Assembly: GCA_031289615.1 (NCBI GenBank)
Contig: JAITPD010000064.1
Location: forward strand, 1 to 63,581
Source of the DNA: Lactobacillaceae bacterium
Lineage (GTDB): Bacteria; Bacillota; Bacilli; Lactobacillales; Lactobacillaceae
DNA length: 63,581 nt
Direction of reading: 5' to 3'
The position numbers and the translations under genes were made by a program. The notes under the pieces are model-generated. The model was given only the letters and a program-made list of their open reading frames with translations, did not search any database and had not been told where the DNA came from. The stretch's first letter is position 1, and every line of letters starts with the position of its first letter. This document shows, piece after piece, positions 35,636-43,729 of the stretch.

Positions 35636-37105
35636 GTGAAAAAAGTCGTCATAATTGGAGCAGGATTAGCTGGGTGTTTTCTTGCAAAACAATTAAAAAA
35701 GAAATACGACATACATATATTAACAAAAGGCACTTTGGCGGACAGTGATTCGATGCTCGCACAAGGTGGCATTGCTTGTGCGCTCGAGCAATCAGATTCT
35801 TGGCAAGCGCATTTTGCTGATACCATGAAATCCGGTAAGCATCATAATGTTGCCGATCAAACTCAAAGATTAGTGCAGGATGGGCCAGAAGTTTTAATGA
35901 ACCTAATCTCAGAGGGATTGTCATTTGATATTGATGCAAATGGTAATCTTAATTATAGTCTCGAAGGTGCACATGATCGTCCACGGGTGCTGCACATTGC
36001 GGGTGACCAGACCGGTAAGTATATGACTGAATTCGTTCAAACGCAGATGGACGGAGTGAATATTCATGAAAATTGTTTCGTTAAACAGGTAGTCAAACAG
36101 GACAATCGGGTCGTTGGGGTCCAATATATCGATACGCAAAATCAGCCAGCTGTGCTTCAAGCTGATGCGGTTGTGTTAGCAACTGGTGGTATTGGCGGTT
36201 TATATCCAATGACGTCAAATGATGTCACGATCACTGGAGACGGCCAGGCAATGGCGCTTCGAGCTGGGGCACAATTGGCTGACATGGAATTTGTTCAATT
36301 TCATCCGACCATGTTGAGTGTCAATGGTCAATGTCGTGGTCTGATTTCTGAAGCTGTTCGTGGTGCTGGTGGTGTGCTGGTTGATGAAAATTTTCATCAA
36401 ATCATGAAAGATCAGCATCCATTAAAAGATTTGGCACCTCGTGATGTTGTTGCACGGGTGATTGCCCACGAGTATGAATTTGGTCATCATGTATATCTAG
36501 ATATTAGTTCAGTCCAAAATTTTGAGAGGCAATTCCCACAGATCACCAGAAATCTTGATCAACTAAAAATCCCATTTCGTACGACAGGTTTAATTCCAGT
36601 TCAGCCGGGTGCTCATTTTATGATGGGTGGTATTGCAGTGAATAGTTCTGGCGAGACGACTCTGCCAGGTTTGTACGCTGTTGGTGAAGTTGCGTATACA
36701 GGTGTGCATGGGGCAAATCGACTTGCAAGTAATTCATTGTTGGAATGCCTGGTGTTTGGACAGCATGCCGCTAATGCTATTATGAACATGGCAAACGAGG
36801 ATCTCAAGGATATTGAGCCATACGTCAATAACGCTAAATTAATTCTGCCTACGCGAAAAGATTTGCAGGCTAGAATTGGCAAAGCAATTGGGATTGAACG
36901 TGAACCTCACAAGATTCAAAGCTTTTTGAAATACTTAGCAAACTTTGAATTTATGGATTTACCATTGAAAACGACCGCTGAAGAGACTGAGGTTGCAAAT
37001 ATGTGTCTAGTTGCACAGCATATTGCACAAGCGTCATTAAACCGACCTACTAGCTTAGGTGCACATTACTGGAAGGTAAATCAAGATGAATCAATTATTA
37101 GTTAA
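35636..37105 (+). CDS. nadB: L-aspartate oxidase
   Basis: The first enzyme of de novo NAD synthesis; it oxidises aspartate to iminoaspartate with FAD. The N-terminus is VVIIGAGLAGCFLAKQL. AQGGIACAL, DRPRVLHIAGDQTGK, HFMMGGIAVNSSG and GVHGANRLASNSLLECLVFG are all family motifs. Length is 489 residues. It starts with GTG after AGGAG. Its 3-prime end overlaps nadC by 20 bases. De novo NAD synthesis is uncommon in lactic acid bacteria, which usually need nicotinate. Confidence 0.95.
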   Translation: MKKVVIIGAGLAGCFLAKQLKKKYDIHILTKGTLADSDSMLAQGGIACALEQSDSWQAHFADTMKSGKHHNVADQTQRLVQDGPEVLMNLISEGLSFDIDANGNLNYSLEGAHDRPRVLHIAGDQTGKYMTEFVQTQMDGVNIHENCFVKQVVKQDNRVVGVQYIDTQNQPAVLQADAVVLATGGIGGLYPMTSNDVTITGDGQAMALRAGAQLADMEFVQFHPTMLSVNGQCRGLISEAVRGAGGVLVDENFHQIMKDQHPLKDLAPRDVVARVIAHEYEFGHHVYLDISSVQNFERQFPQITRNLDQLKIPFRTTGLIPVQPGAHFMMGGIAVNSSGETTLPGLYAVGEVAYTGVHGANRLASNSLLECLVFGQHAANAIMNMANEDLKDIEPYVNNAKLILPTRKDLQARIGKAIGIEREPHKIQSFLKYLANFEFMDLPLKTTAEETEVANMCLVAQHIAQASLNRPTSLGAHYWKVNQDESIIS

Positions 37106-37934
37106 AAATGCATTGCAGAGTTTTATCAATGAAGACGTTGGACGCGGAGATTTAAGCGCCGAATTAATTTTCCAAGATAACCAAGTCAGCGCAGGGCACT
37201 TCTTGTTGAAGGATGATGGCGTTGTTTGTGGATTACCGCTGGCGAAAATGGTTTATGATCTGTTAGGTGGAGGCGTTGAGGTTGAATTGTTGGTATCAGA
37301 GGGAAGTTATCATCCGGCTGGGACAGTTTTGGCAAAAGTTAGTGGACCAATTCGGACTATATTAACTGGTGAACGGTTGATTTTAAATCTGTGGCAACGA
37401 ATGAGCGGAATTGCGACCATGACAAATCAAGCTGTTACTGAGTTATCTGATTCGAACATTCGGATTTGCGATACGCGCAAGACAGCGCCAGGGTTACGCG
37501 TATTTGATAAATATGCAGTTAGAGCAGGTGGAGGTGTCAATCATCGCTTTGGTTTGTATGATGGGGTGATGCTAAAAGAAAATCATATCGCCTTTGCTGG
37601 AGGAATTGCAAAAGCGGTGGCAACTGTACGCCAACAGACGGGGCAAATGGTGAATGTTGAAGTTGAGGTTGAAACTTTGGCGCAATTGAAAGAAGCGATT
37701 GCTGCAAACGCTGATATTATTATGTTTGACAATCGTTCGCCGCATGAAGTTAAAGAATTTCAAGCTTTGATGCCTGAGCACATTGCCAGTGAAATCTCTG
37801 GTGGCATCACATTGAGCAATCTCGCACAATATCGCGGAACCGGTGCAAATTATATCTCGTTAGGGTATCTCACCAATGCGGTACAAAATTTGGATATTAG
37901 TTTTTTAAGTGACACAGTCGTAAAAGGAAATTAA
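37086..37934 (+). CDS. nadC: Nicotinate-nucleotide pyrophosphorylase (carboxylating)
   Basis: Converts quinolinate and PRPP to nicotinate mononucleotide. Motifs include NEDVGRGDLSAELI, CDTRKTAPGLRVFDKYAVRAGGGVNHRFGLYDGVMLKENHI (catalytic and PRPP residues), VEVEVETLAQ and SGGITLSNL. It contains 282 residues. The start lies inside nadB, so translation is coupled. Confidence 0.96.
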   Translation: MNQLLVKNALQSFINEDVGRGDLSAELIFQDNQVSAGHFLLKDDGVVCGLPLAKMVYDLLGGGVEVELLVSEGSYHPAGTVLAKVSGPIRTILTGERLILNLWQRMSGIATMTNQAVTELSDSNIRICDTRKTAPGLRVFDKYAVRAGGGVNHRFGLYDGVMLKENHIAFAGGIAKAVATVRQQTGQMVNVEVEVETLAQLKEAIAANADIIMFDNRSPHEVKEFQALMPEHIASEISGGITLSNLAQYRGTGANYISLGYLTNAVQNLDISFLSDTVVKGN

Positions 37935-37936
37935 TC

Positions 37937-39034
37937 ATGGAAAACGTATTAGATAGTTATCAAAATCAATTAATACCAGAAGAATATTTAGCAATGCCTG
38001 AGGATGAATTGAGGGCGCGGATTAAAAAGGCCAAAGCTACTTTAGGTGATAAATTATTGTTTTTGGCGCATCATTATCAAAAAGATGAAGTAGTCGAGTT
38101 TGCAGATCAAGTTGGAGACTCGTTAGCCTTAGCTCAAATTGCTCAAGCCAATAAAAAAGCTGATTATATCTTATTTTGCGGTGTGCATTTTATGGCTGAA
38201 ACGGCAGATATTTTGACACAAGACCGTCAATCAGTAATTTTGCCCGATTTGGCAGCAGGTTGTTCAATGGCTGATATGGTTAATGACAATCAATTAGAAC
38301 GGGCCTGGCATGATTTGCAAATTAAATATCCAGATGAAATTATTCCAATCACATACGTAAATTCAACGGCTGCAGTCAAAGCGTTTGTTGGTGCACACGG
38401 TGGGGTGACTTGTACTTCATCAAATGCAGCGAGTGTTTTAGAATGGGCCTTCACGCAAAAGAAACGGGTTTTCTTTTTGCCTGACCAACATCTTGGAAGA
38501 AATACAGCAGTTGCGATGGGGATTCCGCTAGAAGAGATGGGGATTTGGGATCCAATTGCTAACGATTTAATTGCAGATAAAACGGATCTTAAAATTATTT
38601 TGTGGAACGGGTGGTGTTCTGTTCATCAACAATTCACTGGTGAGCACGTGGATGAGGTCCGGCGGCAATATCCAGGGATTAAGGTGATTGTTCATCCCGA
38701 ATGTCAATATGAGGTTGTCCAAAAAGCTGATGTTTCAGGTTCAACTAATAAGATATTGAACACGGTTAAGGATGCGCCGGCTGGAAGTAAGTGGGCGGTG
38801 GGGACAGATAATAATCTTGTGGCCCGGATGGCAAGTGAAATCAAAGACAAGGAAGTTGTTTTCTTAAATCCAATTTCATGTGCCTGTATGACGATGAATC
38901 GAATTAAGTTACCGCATGTTGCTTGGGCGCTAGAAAATTTGGTGAAGGGCAACGTTGTGAATCAAATCAAGGTTGACCCAGTGATTGCTAAAAATGCAGC
39001 AAAAGCATTGGATCAAATGCTCCTATTAAGCTAA
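37937..39034 (+). CDS. nadA: Quinolinate synthase
   Basis: A 4Fe-4S enzyme that makes quinolinate from iminoaspartate and dihydroxyacetone phosphate. The three cluster cysteines are visible in AAGCSMAD, HPECQYEV and PISCACM. FLAHHYQKDEVVEFADQVGDSL and GVHFMAETADIL are typical. The 365-residue product matches the Bacillus-type long NadA. It is the last gene of the nad operon, followed by a terminator. Confidence 0.97.
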   Translation: MENVLDSYQNQLIPEEYLAMPEDELRARIKKAKATLGDKLLFLAHHYQKDEVVEFADQVGDSLALAQIAQANKKADYILFCGVHFMAETADILTQDRQSVILPDLAAGCSMADMVNDNQLERAWHDLQIKYPDEIIPITYVNSTAAVKAFVGAHGGVTCTSSNAASVLEWAFTQKKRVFFLPDQHLGRNTAVAMGIPLEEMGIWDPIANDLIADKTDLKIILWNGWCSVHQQFTGEHVDEVRRQYPGIKVIVHPECQYEVVQKADVSGSTNKILNTVKDAPAGSKWAVGTDNNLVARMASEIKDKEVVFLNPISCACMTMNRIKLPHVAWALENLVKGNVVNQIKVDPVIAKNAAKALDQMLLLS

Positions 39035-39054
39035 AACATAATATGAACTACCAA

Positions 39055-39089
39055 AAAAATCTGCCAACTTTCAAAGTTAGCAGATTTTT
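39055..39089. terminator. Terminator after nadA
   Basis: AAAAATCTGCCAACTTT pairs with AAAGTTAGCAGATTTTT (one mismatch). A-rich and T-rich flanks would allow use in both directions. Confidence 0.85.
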
Positions 39090-39127
39090 ATTATAAATAG
39101 GGTTAGCGCTGAAATGTTATCTGTTGT

Positions 39128-39394
39128 TTGAGCAGCTTCGCTAAAGATTCTTTACGTTTCGGATTTGCCCTGCACGATTCATTATGCGTTTTGTTAGCGA
39201 TTTATCGCTTACCAAAACACGATCCGCAGTCCTTAGTTGGGCAGCTGTGTCATACAGCTGGGCGACTTAGTAACGGAGGTGGTTCGAATTGCAAAATAAT
39301 TTGCAAATTTCACGGCGATAAAGCACGCGTGAAAAGTTTCGTCTAGATTCGGCAAGGTCTGGTCATCCGACGACAGAATCGCTTCGCTGACCAG
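39128..39394 (+). repeat. Repeat A with a 100-base insertion at its tip
   Basis: The ends and both standard inner hairpins are present. Between the GATTCAT word and the first inner hairpin there are about 105 extra bases (39183-39287). These contain two more hairpins: GTTTTG...CAAAAC (with GCGA/TCGC) and CAGCTGT/ACAGCTG. A short ORF that spans the element is not conserved in other copies. Confidence 0.8.
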
Positions 39395-39403
39395 CAAAGA
39401 CAT

Positions 39404-39568
39404 GGGTCATTTTATTCAAGTGTGATGGATTGAGATGATGATAGTAGGTGATCACGCGAGGTAGCGGCACCAATTCGACTCATTTTGTAAAAATGTGTAG
39501 TCGAATGGGACCGTGTCGCCACTTACTATCATGATCGAAAAGCCAACACGCAAGTGAAAAATGACCAA
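39404..39568 (+). repeat. Repeat B (full copy)
   Basis: B arms from GGTCATTTTATTCAAG to GCAAGTGAAAAATGACCAA. The tip is the CATTTTGTAAAAATGTG type, identical to the copy at 15592. It lies between the convergent nadA and rpiR-type genes. Confidence 0.85.
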
Positions 39569-39622
39569 GCCTGTTCCACAACTAGCAGGCCGTGTCAAAC
39601 TTAGATGATCAAACAGCCTAAT

Positions 39623-40474
39623 TTAAAACAAATCAATCAAACTTCCGCGCACCTTATTCCACAAAGCCTCGCCCTCATCAAAGAAGCTTAACGAGTACAA
39701 ATGGTAAATAGAATGAACCACAAACATCTGCGACAACAATGTCGTTCCACTATCGCGCAAAGGATAATCCGGATTTCCATTCAACGTTTTCAAAATATAA
39801 TCTGAGTTAATCCCTAATGTTGATTTAGTATTGCTTGTAATCGCCACAATCGGCATCTGCATTTGTCGAGCCAGACGCAAAACTGGATTAATCTTTGGAT
39901 CCTCACCAGTTTTTGAAATAACAATTATCATCTTGGGTTCTTCGTTCACCAAGATAAGGCTTTTTAAATAATGCGGATCTGTCACATGTTGCACTTGTTT
40001 ACCAAATAATAGGAAGATATTGGCAAAATCATCAGCAACGTGTTTCGAGAATAACGTTGAATAGATATAGATTGTCTTCGTTTCACGAATCGCCATCACG
40101 GTCCCCATCAACTCACCTACATCAATTTTATCCTCAACCTCATCCATCACATGTTTCCAGCGTGTTGACATTTTTGCGAGGACTTCCCGTTCGTTTTCGC
40201 TCCCATCAACATTTGAAATACTTACTTTTTGATTAATCATCTGCTTTTCATAACGAATCAGATAGTCACGGAACTCAGAATAAGTCTGAAATCCCAAACT
40301 TTTAATATATCGAATCACGGTCGCTTCAGAAACACCAATCTCATTTCCAATCGTCCGCGCATTTTTATTGATTCCTCGCTGGAAATTTTTAAGCATATAT
40401 TGAGCAACCATTTTTTGCTGATGTGAAACATTTGGTATTGAATCCTCAAACATAAGGTTAATTTGTCTATTCAT
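39623..40474 (-). CDS. RpiR/MurR-family transcriptional regulator
   Basis: A 283-residue regulator with an N-terminal RpiR-type helix-turn-helix (IGNEIGVSEATVIRYIKSLGF) and a C-terminal SIS sugar-phosphate-binding domain (TKTIYIYSTLFSKHVADDF, MIIVISKTGEDPKI). The ORF is open to 40513, but ATG 40474 follows GGAAGGTGA. It is divergent from the secreted lipase-like gene and may control it; its ligand would be a phosphosugar. Confidence 0.88.
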   Translation of the reverse strand: MNRQINLMFEDSIPNVSHQQKMVAQYMLKNFQRGINKNARTIGNEIGVSEATVIRYIKSLGFQTYSEFRDYLIRYEKQMINQKVSISNVDGSENEREVLAKMSTRWKHVMDEVEDKIDVGELMGTVMAIRETKTIYIYSTLFSKHVADDFANIFLLFGKQVQHVTDPHYLKSLILVNEEPKMIIVISKTGEDPKINPVLRLARQMQMPIVAITSNTKSTLGINSDYILKTLNGNPDYPLRDSGTTLLSQMFVVHSIYHLYSLSFFDEGEALWNKVRGSLIDLF

Positions 40475-40622
40475 TGAGTCACCTTCCTTTACAAAAATGA
40501 TTTTGAAAATCATGATTTCTTAAATATAACACTGTTTTATGATTTTGCAGTGACCGTTCTTTGTGTAAACGCTAGAAAATCTTAAAATCTGGATTTTGTC
40601 CTAATTACCGTACCCCCCCCAT

Positions 40623-40638
40623 TTGCAAACGGTTTCAC
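40623..40638. promoter_or_regulatory. Probable cre (CcpA) site
   Basis: TTGCAAACGGTTTCAC matches 15 of 16 positions of the cre consensus WTGNNARCGNWWWCAW. It lies in the divergent region between the RpiR-type regulator and the lipase-like gene. A run of eight C residues immediately precedes it (40613-40620). Confidence 0.7.
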
Positions 40639-40762
40639 AAACTAAATGTGAATATTTTATAGTTAAAGCTTGTTAAATTTATGATTCTGTGTAGATAATT
40701 ATCTTGTAGGAAAATTCATATTCTCAATGAGAGAGAACCAGAAAGAGGAAAACATAATTCTT

Positions 40763-42322
40763 ATGCAAAAGAACACATTCACCAAAATTGGAGCAACTCT
40801 AATTATCGCATCAGCCCTAGTTGGTGGTTCAGTGAAATTAATTACCGCTAACAACAACGCAAATGCTGAAACGCAACAGGGAACCCAATTGCTAGTTCGC
40901 CCTGAAATGGCAGTTGCAAATAATAAAGCAATTAACAAGACTACTAAATCATATATTAACGTTCCTGAAACCGCGCTGACAACCAATCAATACCAAGATT
41001 CAACTAAGTACGACCCAGCATTGGCGCAAATCGGAGCTGTCTTGAGCCAATCATGTTATAGTAATGAGCTTGATGACGACGACAAACCTGGCTACACAAA
41101 CCAAGATCTACATATTTTAGGGTATGATGATATTCAGCTTTATAATTTCGATTTAGATAGTGAAGGTGCATACAATTCTGCAACCAACATTGCCTTCACA
41201 ATCGCACATAAAACTGTGACCATCGATGGTAAAAAAGCAAACACATTCATCATCGTTTTGCGCGGGACTCCAAGCAGCAAGGAATGGCAAGGGGACTTTA
41301 GCTACCAATTGAACTCTGGCGACAACGGTGCAAAGTATTGGGAAAAGAATATCTATGACCTTGGGAATGAAGTACATCGGACGTTTACAGAATACTGCAT
41401 GTCACACGAAGAGACTATTAGGCCTGAAACTGAAAACAAGCTCTTTGTGACTGGTCATAGCCGTGGTGGCGGAACTTCTGAATGCTTAGGTTATTTGTTT
41501 GATAAGGATATTCAAAATAATACTGGAATGATGGCAAGTCATAGTGAGATCAATGCAAATGATGATCCTATTTCTAAGAAGAATGTCGCCGTTTATGCAA
41601 TTGCTCCAACGCAAGCTTACCATCCAACAACTGACGCCAACACAGATGATTCTGAAGTTAAGGCTAATGAAGATGGTGAATACGATAACATCCAAGACGT
41701 TGTGAACCCAATGGACTTTGTGCCAACGAATCCACTAACTAAGTGGGGGTATCAACATATTGGTCACATTAACAACCTGTTTAACCCTAAGACTGAAACC
41801 GAAGCAAATTATCAAAAGTTTATGCAAACTTACGAGAAGATTGCCCACCTTGGTAAAAACGATTCAAGTCAATTGTATTCATTGGTAGCAATCAAAAAAG
41901 AATTAGGATTTGGAACTGGAACTCAATTCAAGACTTTGAAGGATCGCGTTTCACATGATCAAAATGGAATGAATGATTTCTCTGAGGCCATTCATGCTGT
42001 TTCACCTCAATTGTCGGACTACGATGTTCCAGCTGACTTGACGTTCCAAACAGCTGACAATCAAACTGAAACTGAGAGCCTTTCTCCACAAGAGTTTTTC
42101 CACTCATATGCAACTGCCTTTATTGGTGAGCAACCATTCTCAAGCCCTAAGCTCCAAAGTGCCGTTAGTGGTCTCATGTCAAATGTGGCTCAGACTTCAC
42201 CAAAGGCATTAGCTTACCAAAGTGTTTTGACACACTTGCCATTGACTCCTAATGGTCCTAATATTGCAAATCATCTGTGCACAACTTATATTGCTTGGTT
42301 GTTTACAAATGCTGATAAGTAA
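40763..42322 (+). CDS. Secreted class 3 lipase-like alpha/beta hydrolase
   Basis: A 519-residue exported protein with a signal peptide (core IGATLIIASALVGGSV, likely cleaved near NANA-ET). The nucleophile elbow GHSRGGG (GxSxG) follows the FVTGHS strand. The acid is likely the Asp in NPMDFVP. This matches lipase class 3/DUF2974-like hydrolases. The C-terminal 150 residues are helical and unassigned. ATG 40763 begins the signal peptide; ATG 40727 is in frame but lacks a ribosome site. Substrate (lipid or other ester) is unknown. The cre site upstream suggests catabolite control. Confidence 0.8.
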   Translation: MQKNTFTKIGATLIIASALVGGSVKLITANNNANAETQQGTQLLVRPEMAVANNKAINKTTKSYINVPETALTTNQYQDSTKYDPALAQIGAVLSQSCYSNELDDDDKPGYTNQDLHILGYDDIQLYNFDLDSEGAYNSATNIAFTIAHKTVTIDGKKANTFIIVLRGTPSSKEWQGDFSYQLNSGDNGAKYWEKNIYDLGNEVHRTFTEYCMSHEETIRPETENKLFVTGHSRGGGTSECLGYLFDKDIQNNTGMMASHSEINANDDPISKKNVAVYAIAPTQAYHPTTDANTDDSEVKANEDGEYDNIQDVVNPMDFVPTNPLTKWGYQHIGHINNLFNPKTETEANYQKFMQTYEKIAHLGKNDSSQLYSLVAIKKELGFGTGTQFKTLKDRVSHDQNGMNDFSEAIHAVSPQLSDYDVPADLTFQTADNQTETESLSPQEFFHSYATAFIGEQPFSSPKLQSAVSGLMSNVAQTSPKALAYQSVLTHLPLTPNGPNIANHLCTTYIAWLFTNADK

Positions 42323-42361
42323 TTAATATGTAGAGCTGGTGGTATAAGATTGTGCTTTGCT

Positions 42362-42526
42362 TGATCAGCTTCGCTAAAGATTCTTTACGTTTCGGATTTG
42401 CCCTGCACGATTCATGACGAATGGCAAAATAATTTGCCAATTTCACGGCGCTAAAGCACTCGTGAAAAAGTTCGCCTAGATTCGGCAAGGGCTGGTCATC
42501 CGACGACAGAATCGCTTCGCTGATCA
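42362..42526 (+). repeat. Repeat A (full copy)
   Basis: Ends TGATCAGCTTCGCT and AATCGCTTCGCTGATCA, with both inner hairpins, between convergent genes. Repeat B follows after eight bases. Confidence 0.85.
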
Positions 42527-42534
42527 TAAAAACC

Positions 42535-42706
42535 TTGGTCATTTTATTCAAAGCCTGGTGGTTTGAGATGATGATAGTAGGTGAACCAGCGAGGTAGCGG
42601 CACCAATTCGACTAAATTTCGGTTCACCGAAATTAAAAGCCGAATGGGACCGTGTCGCCACTTACTATCTTCATTGAAAAGCCACCACGCAAGTGAAAAA
42701 TGACCA
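42535..42706 (+). repeat. Repeat B (full copy)
   Basis: B arms from TTGGTCATTTTATTCAAAGC to GCAAGTGAAAAATGACCAG. The tip is AATTTCGGTTCACCGAAATT. The arms contain TGGTGG opposite CCACCA where other copies have different but still partly paired bases. Confidence 0.85.
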
Positions 42707-42755
42707 GAGTGCTTCACAACTAGCACAATACGTCAGTCATACTAATTTCCACAAT

Positions 42756-42791
42756 AAAACCGCATCTCCAATTACTGGAAATGCGGTTTTG
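42756..42791. terminator. Bidirectional terminator
   Basis: AAAACCGCAT and ATGCGGTTTT pair perfectly, with inner TCCA/TGGA, around a small loop. It can serve the LysM gene on the minus strand and transcripts entering from the left. Confidence 0.85.
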
Positions 42792-42803
42792 ATTTAGATA
42801 AAA

Positions 42804-43391
42804 TTATTCGCCAATTTTAATTGTGGCACCAGCTTGCAAATCTTCCACGCCAGGATTAAGAGCCTTAAGTTGAGCAGTGGTCATGTTGTTGTTATAAGCG
42901 ATGCGGTACCAAGTATCACCAGATTGAACAACATAAGACTTGCTAGCCTTTGTTGAAGAACTTGCTGCACTTGTTTCTTCAGCAGCAGTAGCAGAGCCAA
43001 TATTGATTGTCTCACCTGCCTTAAGTGCCGTCCACGTAATTGATGGGTTCAATGCAGTTAATTCTGCTAGTGAAAGTCCATGAGCATTAGCAATACTTTG
43101 ACCGGTATCGCCAGCCTTGACCAAGTAACTATTTCCAGTTGAAGATGCCTTAGAAGAAGCTTTTGATGAAGACTTGGCCGAAGTAGTTGACGACTTGTCT
43201 GTGATTTTGAGCGAGGCTGCCTTACTTGAAGCTGCTGATGACGAGCTACTTGCCGCTTTTTGGGCGGTAGTTGGCTGGTTAGTTAGCTGGTAGAATCCCC
43301 AGGTTAATCCAAACGATGCGCCGGTGGTGATGATGAATAGGGCAATTCCAATTCCAGTTTTCTTTAAGATGTTCAATACAGTTGGATTCAT
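42804..43391 (-). CDS. Membrane-anchored protein with two LysM domains
   Basis: A 195-residue protein with an N-terminal transmembrane helix (about 12-35) and a Ser/Ala/Lys-rich linker (about 45-90). Two LysM peptidoglycan-binding domains follow (YLVKAGDTGQSIANAHGLSLAELTALNP and YVVQSGDTWYRIAYNNNMTTAQLKALNP). No catalytic domain is present. It is probably a cell-wall-spanning structural or scaffold protein. Confidence 0.88.
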   Translation of the reverse strand: MNPTVLNILKKTGIGIALFIITTGASFGLTWGFYQLTNQPTTAQKAASSSSSAASSKAASLKITDKSSTTSAKSSSKASSKASSTGNSYLVKAGDTGQSIANAHGLSLAELTALNPSITWTALKAGETINIGSATAAEETSAASSSTKASKSYVVQSGDTWYRIAYNNNMTTAQLKALNPGVEDLQAGATIKIGE

Positions 43392-43600
43392 AAGATTAAT
43401 TTCTTTCTATTTTATTTTCTTTCATTTTAGCATTGAATTTAAATTTTAACCTTAAACTGCCTTCAGCCTTAAATCGAATTTAAAAACTAGGAGATGAGCA
43501 TGATATTAGAAATTCGCTGTTCAATCTATTAATTAGGGGTTGATAGAGATTTTGTGGTGGGTTTTACCAGGTGTAAAACTTTTCTTGAGACGAGTTGTCA

Positions 43601-43609
43601 TGCTATAAT
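43601..43609 (+). promoter_or_regulatory. Extended -10 promoter of the pectate lyase gene
   Basis: TGCTATAAT is a perfect extended -10 element. The cre site at 43608 overlaps its last bases, so CcpA binding would block RNA polymerase. Confidence 0.7.
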
Positions 43610-43623
43610 GAAATCGCTTACAT
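43608..43623. promoter_or_regulatory. Probable cre (CcpA) site of the pectate lyase gene
   Basis: ATGAAATCGCTTACAT matches 15 of 16 positions of the cre consensus. It overlaps the -10 and transcription start region. Confidence 0.75.
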
Positions 43624-43638
43624 GACTATTTAAAGTAA

Positions 43639-43656
43639 ATTGTTCACGTTAACATT
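43639..43656. promoter_or_regulatory. Candidate pectin-regulon operator, site 1
   Basis: ATTGTTCACGTTAACATT is a CG-centred near-palindrome. It shares 13 of 18 positions with the site at 49079, and lies just downstream of the promoter of the lyase gene. The form is that of LacI-family operators. Confidence 0.5.
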
Positions 43657-43729
43657 TTATCTACCTAATAAACCATAATAACTAAAAAATTACAGAAGTA
43701 ACTAGCCAGAATGATACATGGAGAATCAG

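Noticed and set aside
39128-39346. 72-residue plus-strand ORF
   Set aside because: It lies wholly in the enlarged repeat A and depends on the copy-specific insertion.
40562-40578. Second cre-like sequence GTGTAAACGCTAGAA
   Set aside because: At least three mismatches to the consensus; the site at 40623 is far better.
1-42706. CRISPR array
   Set aside because: The repeats are long, palindromic, scattered over many kilobases and without regular spacers; no cas genes are present.
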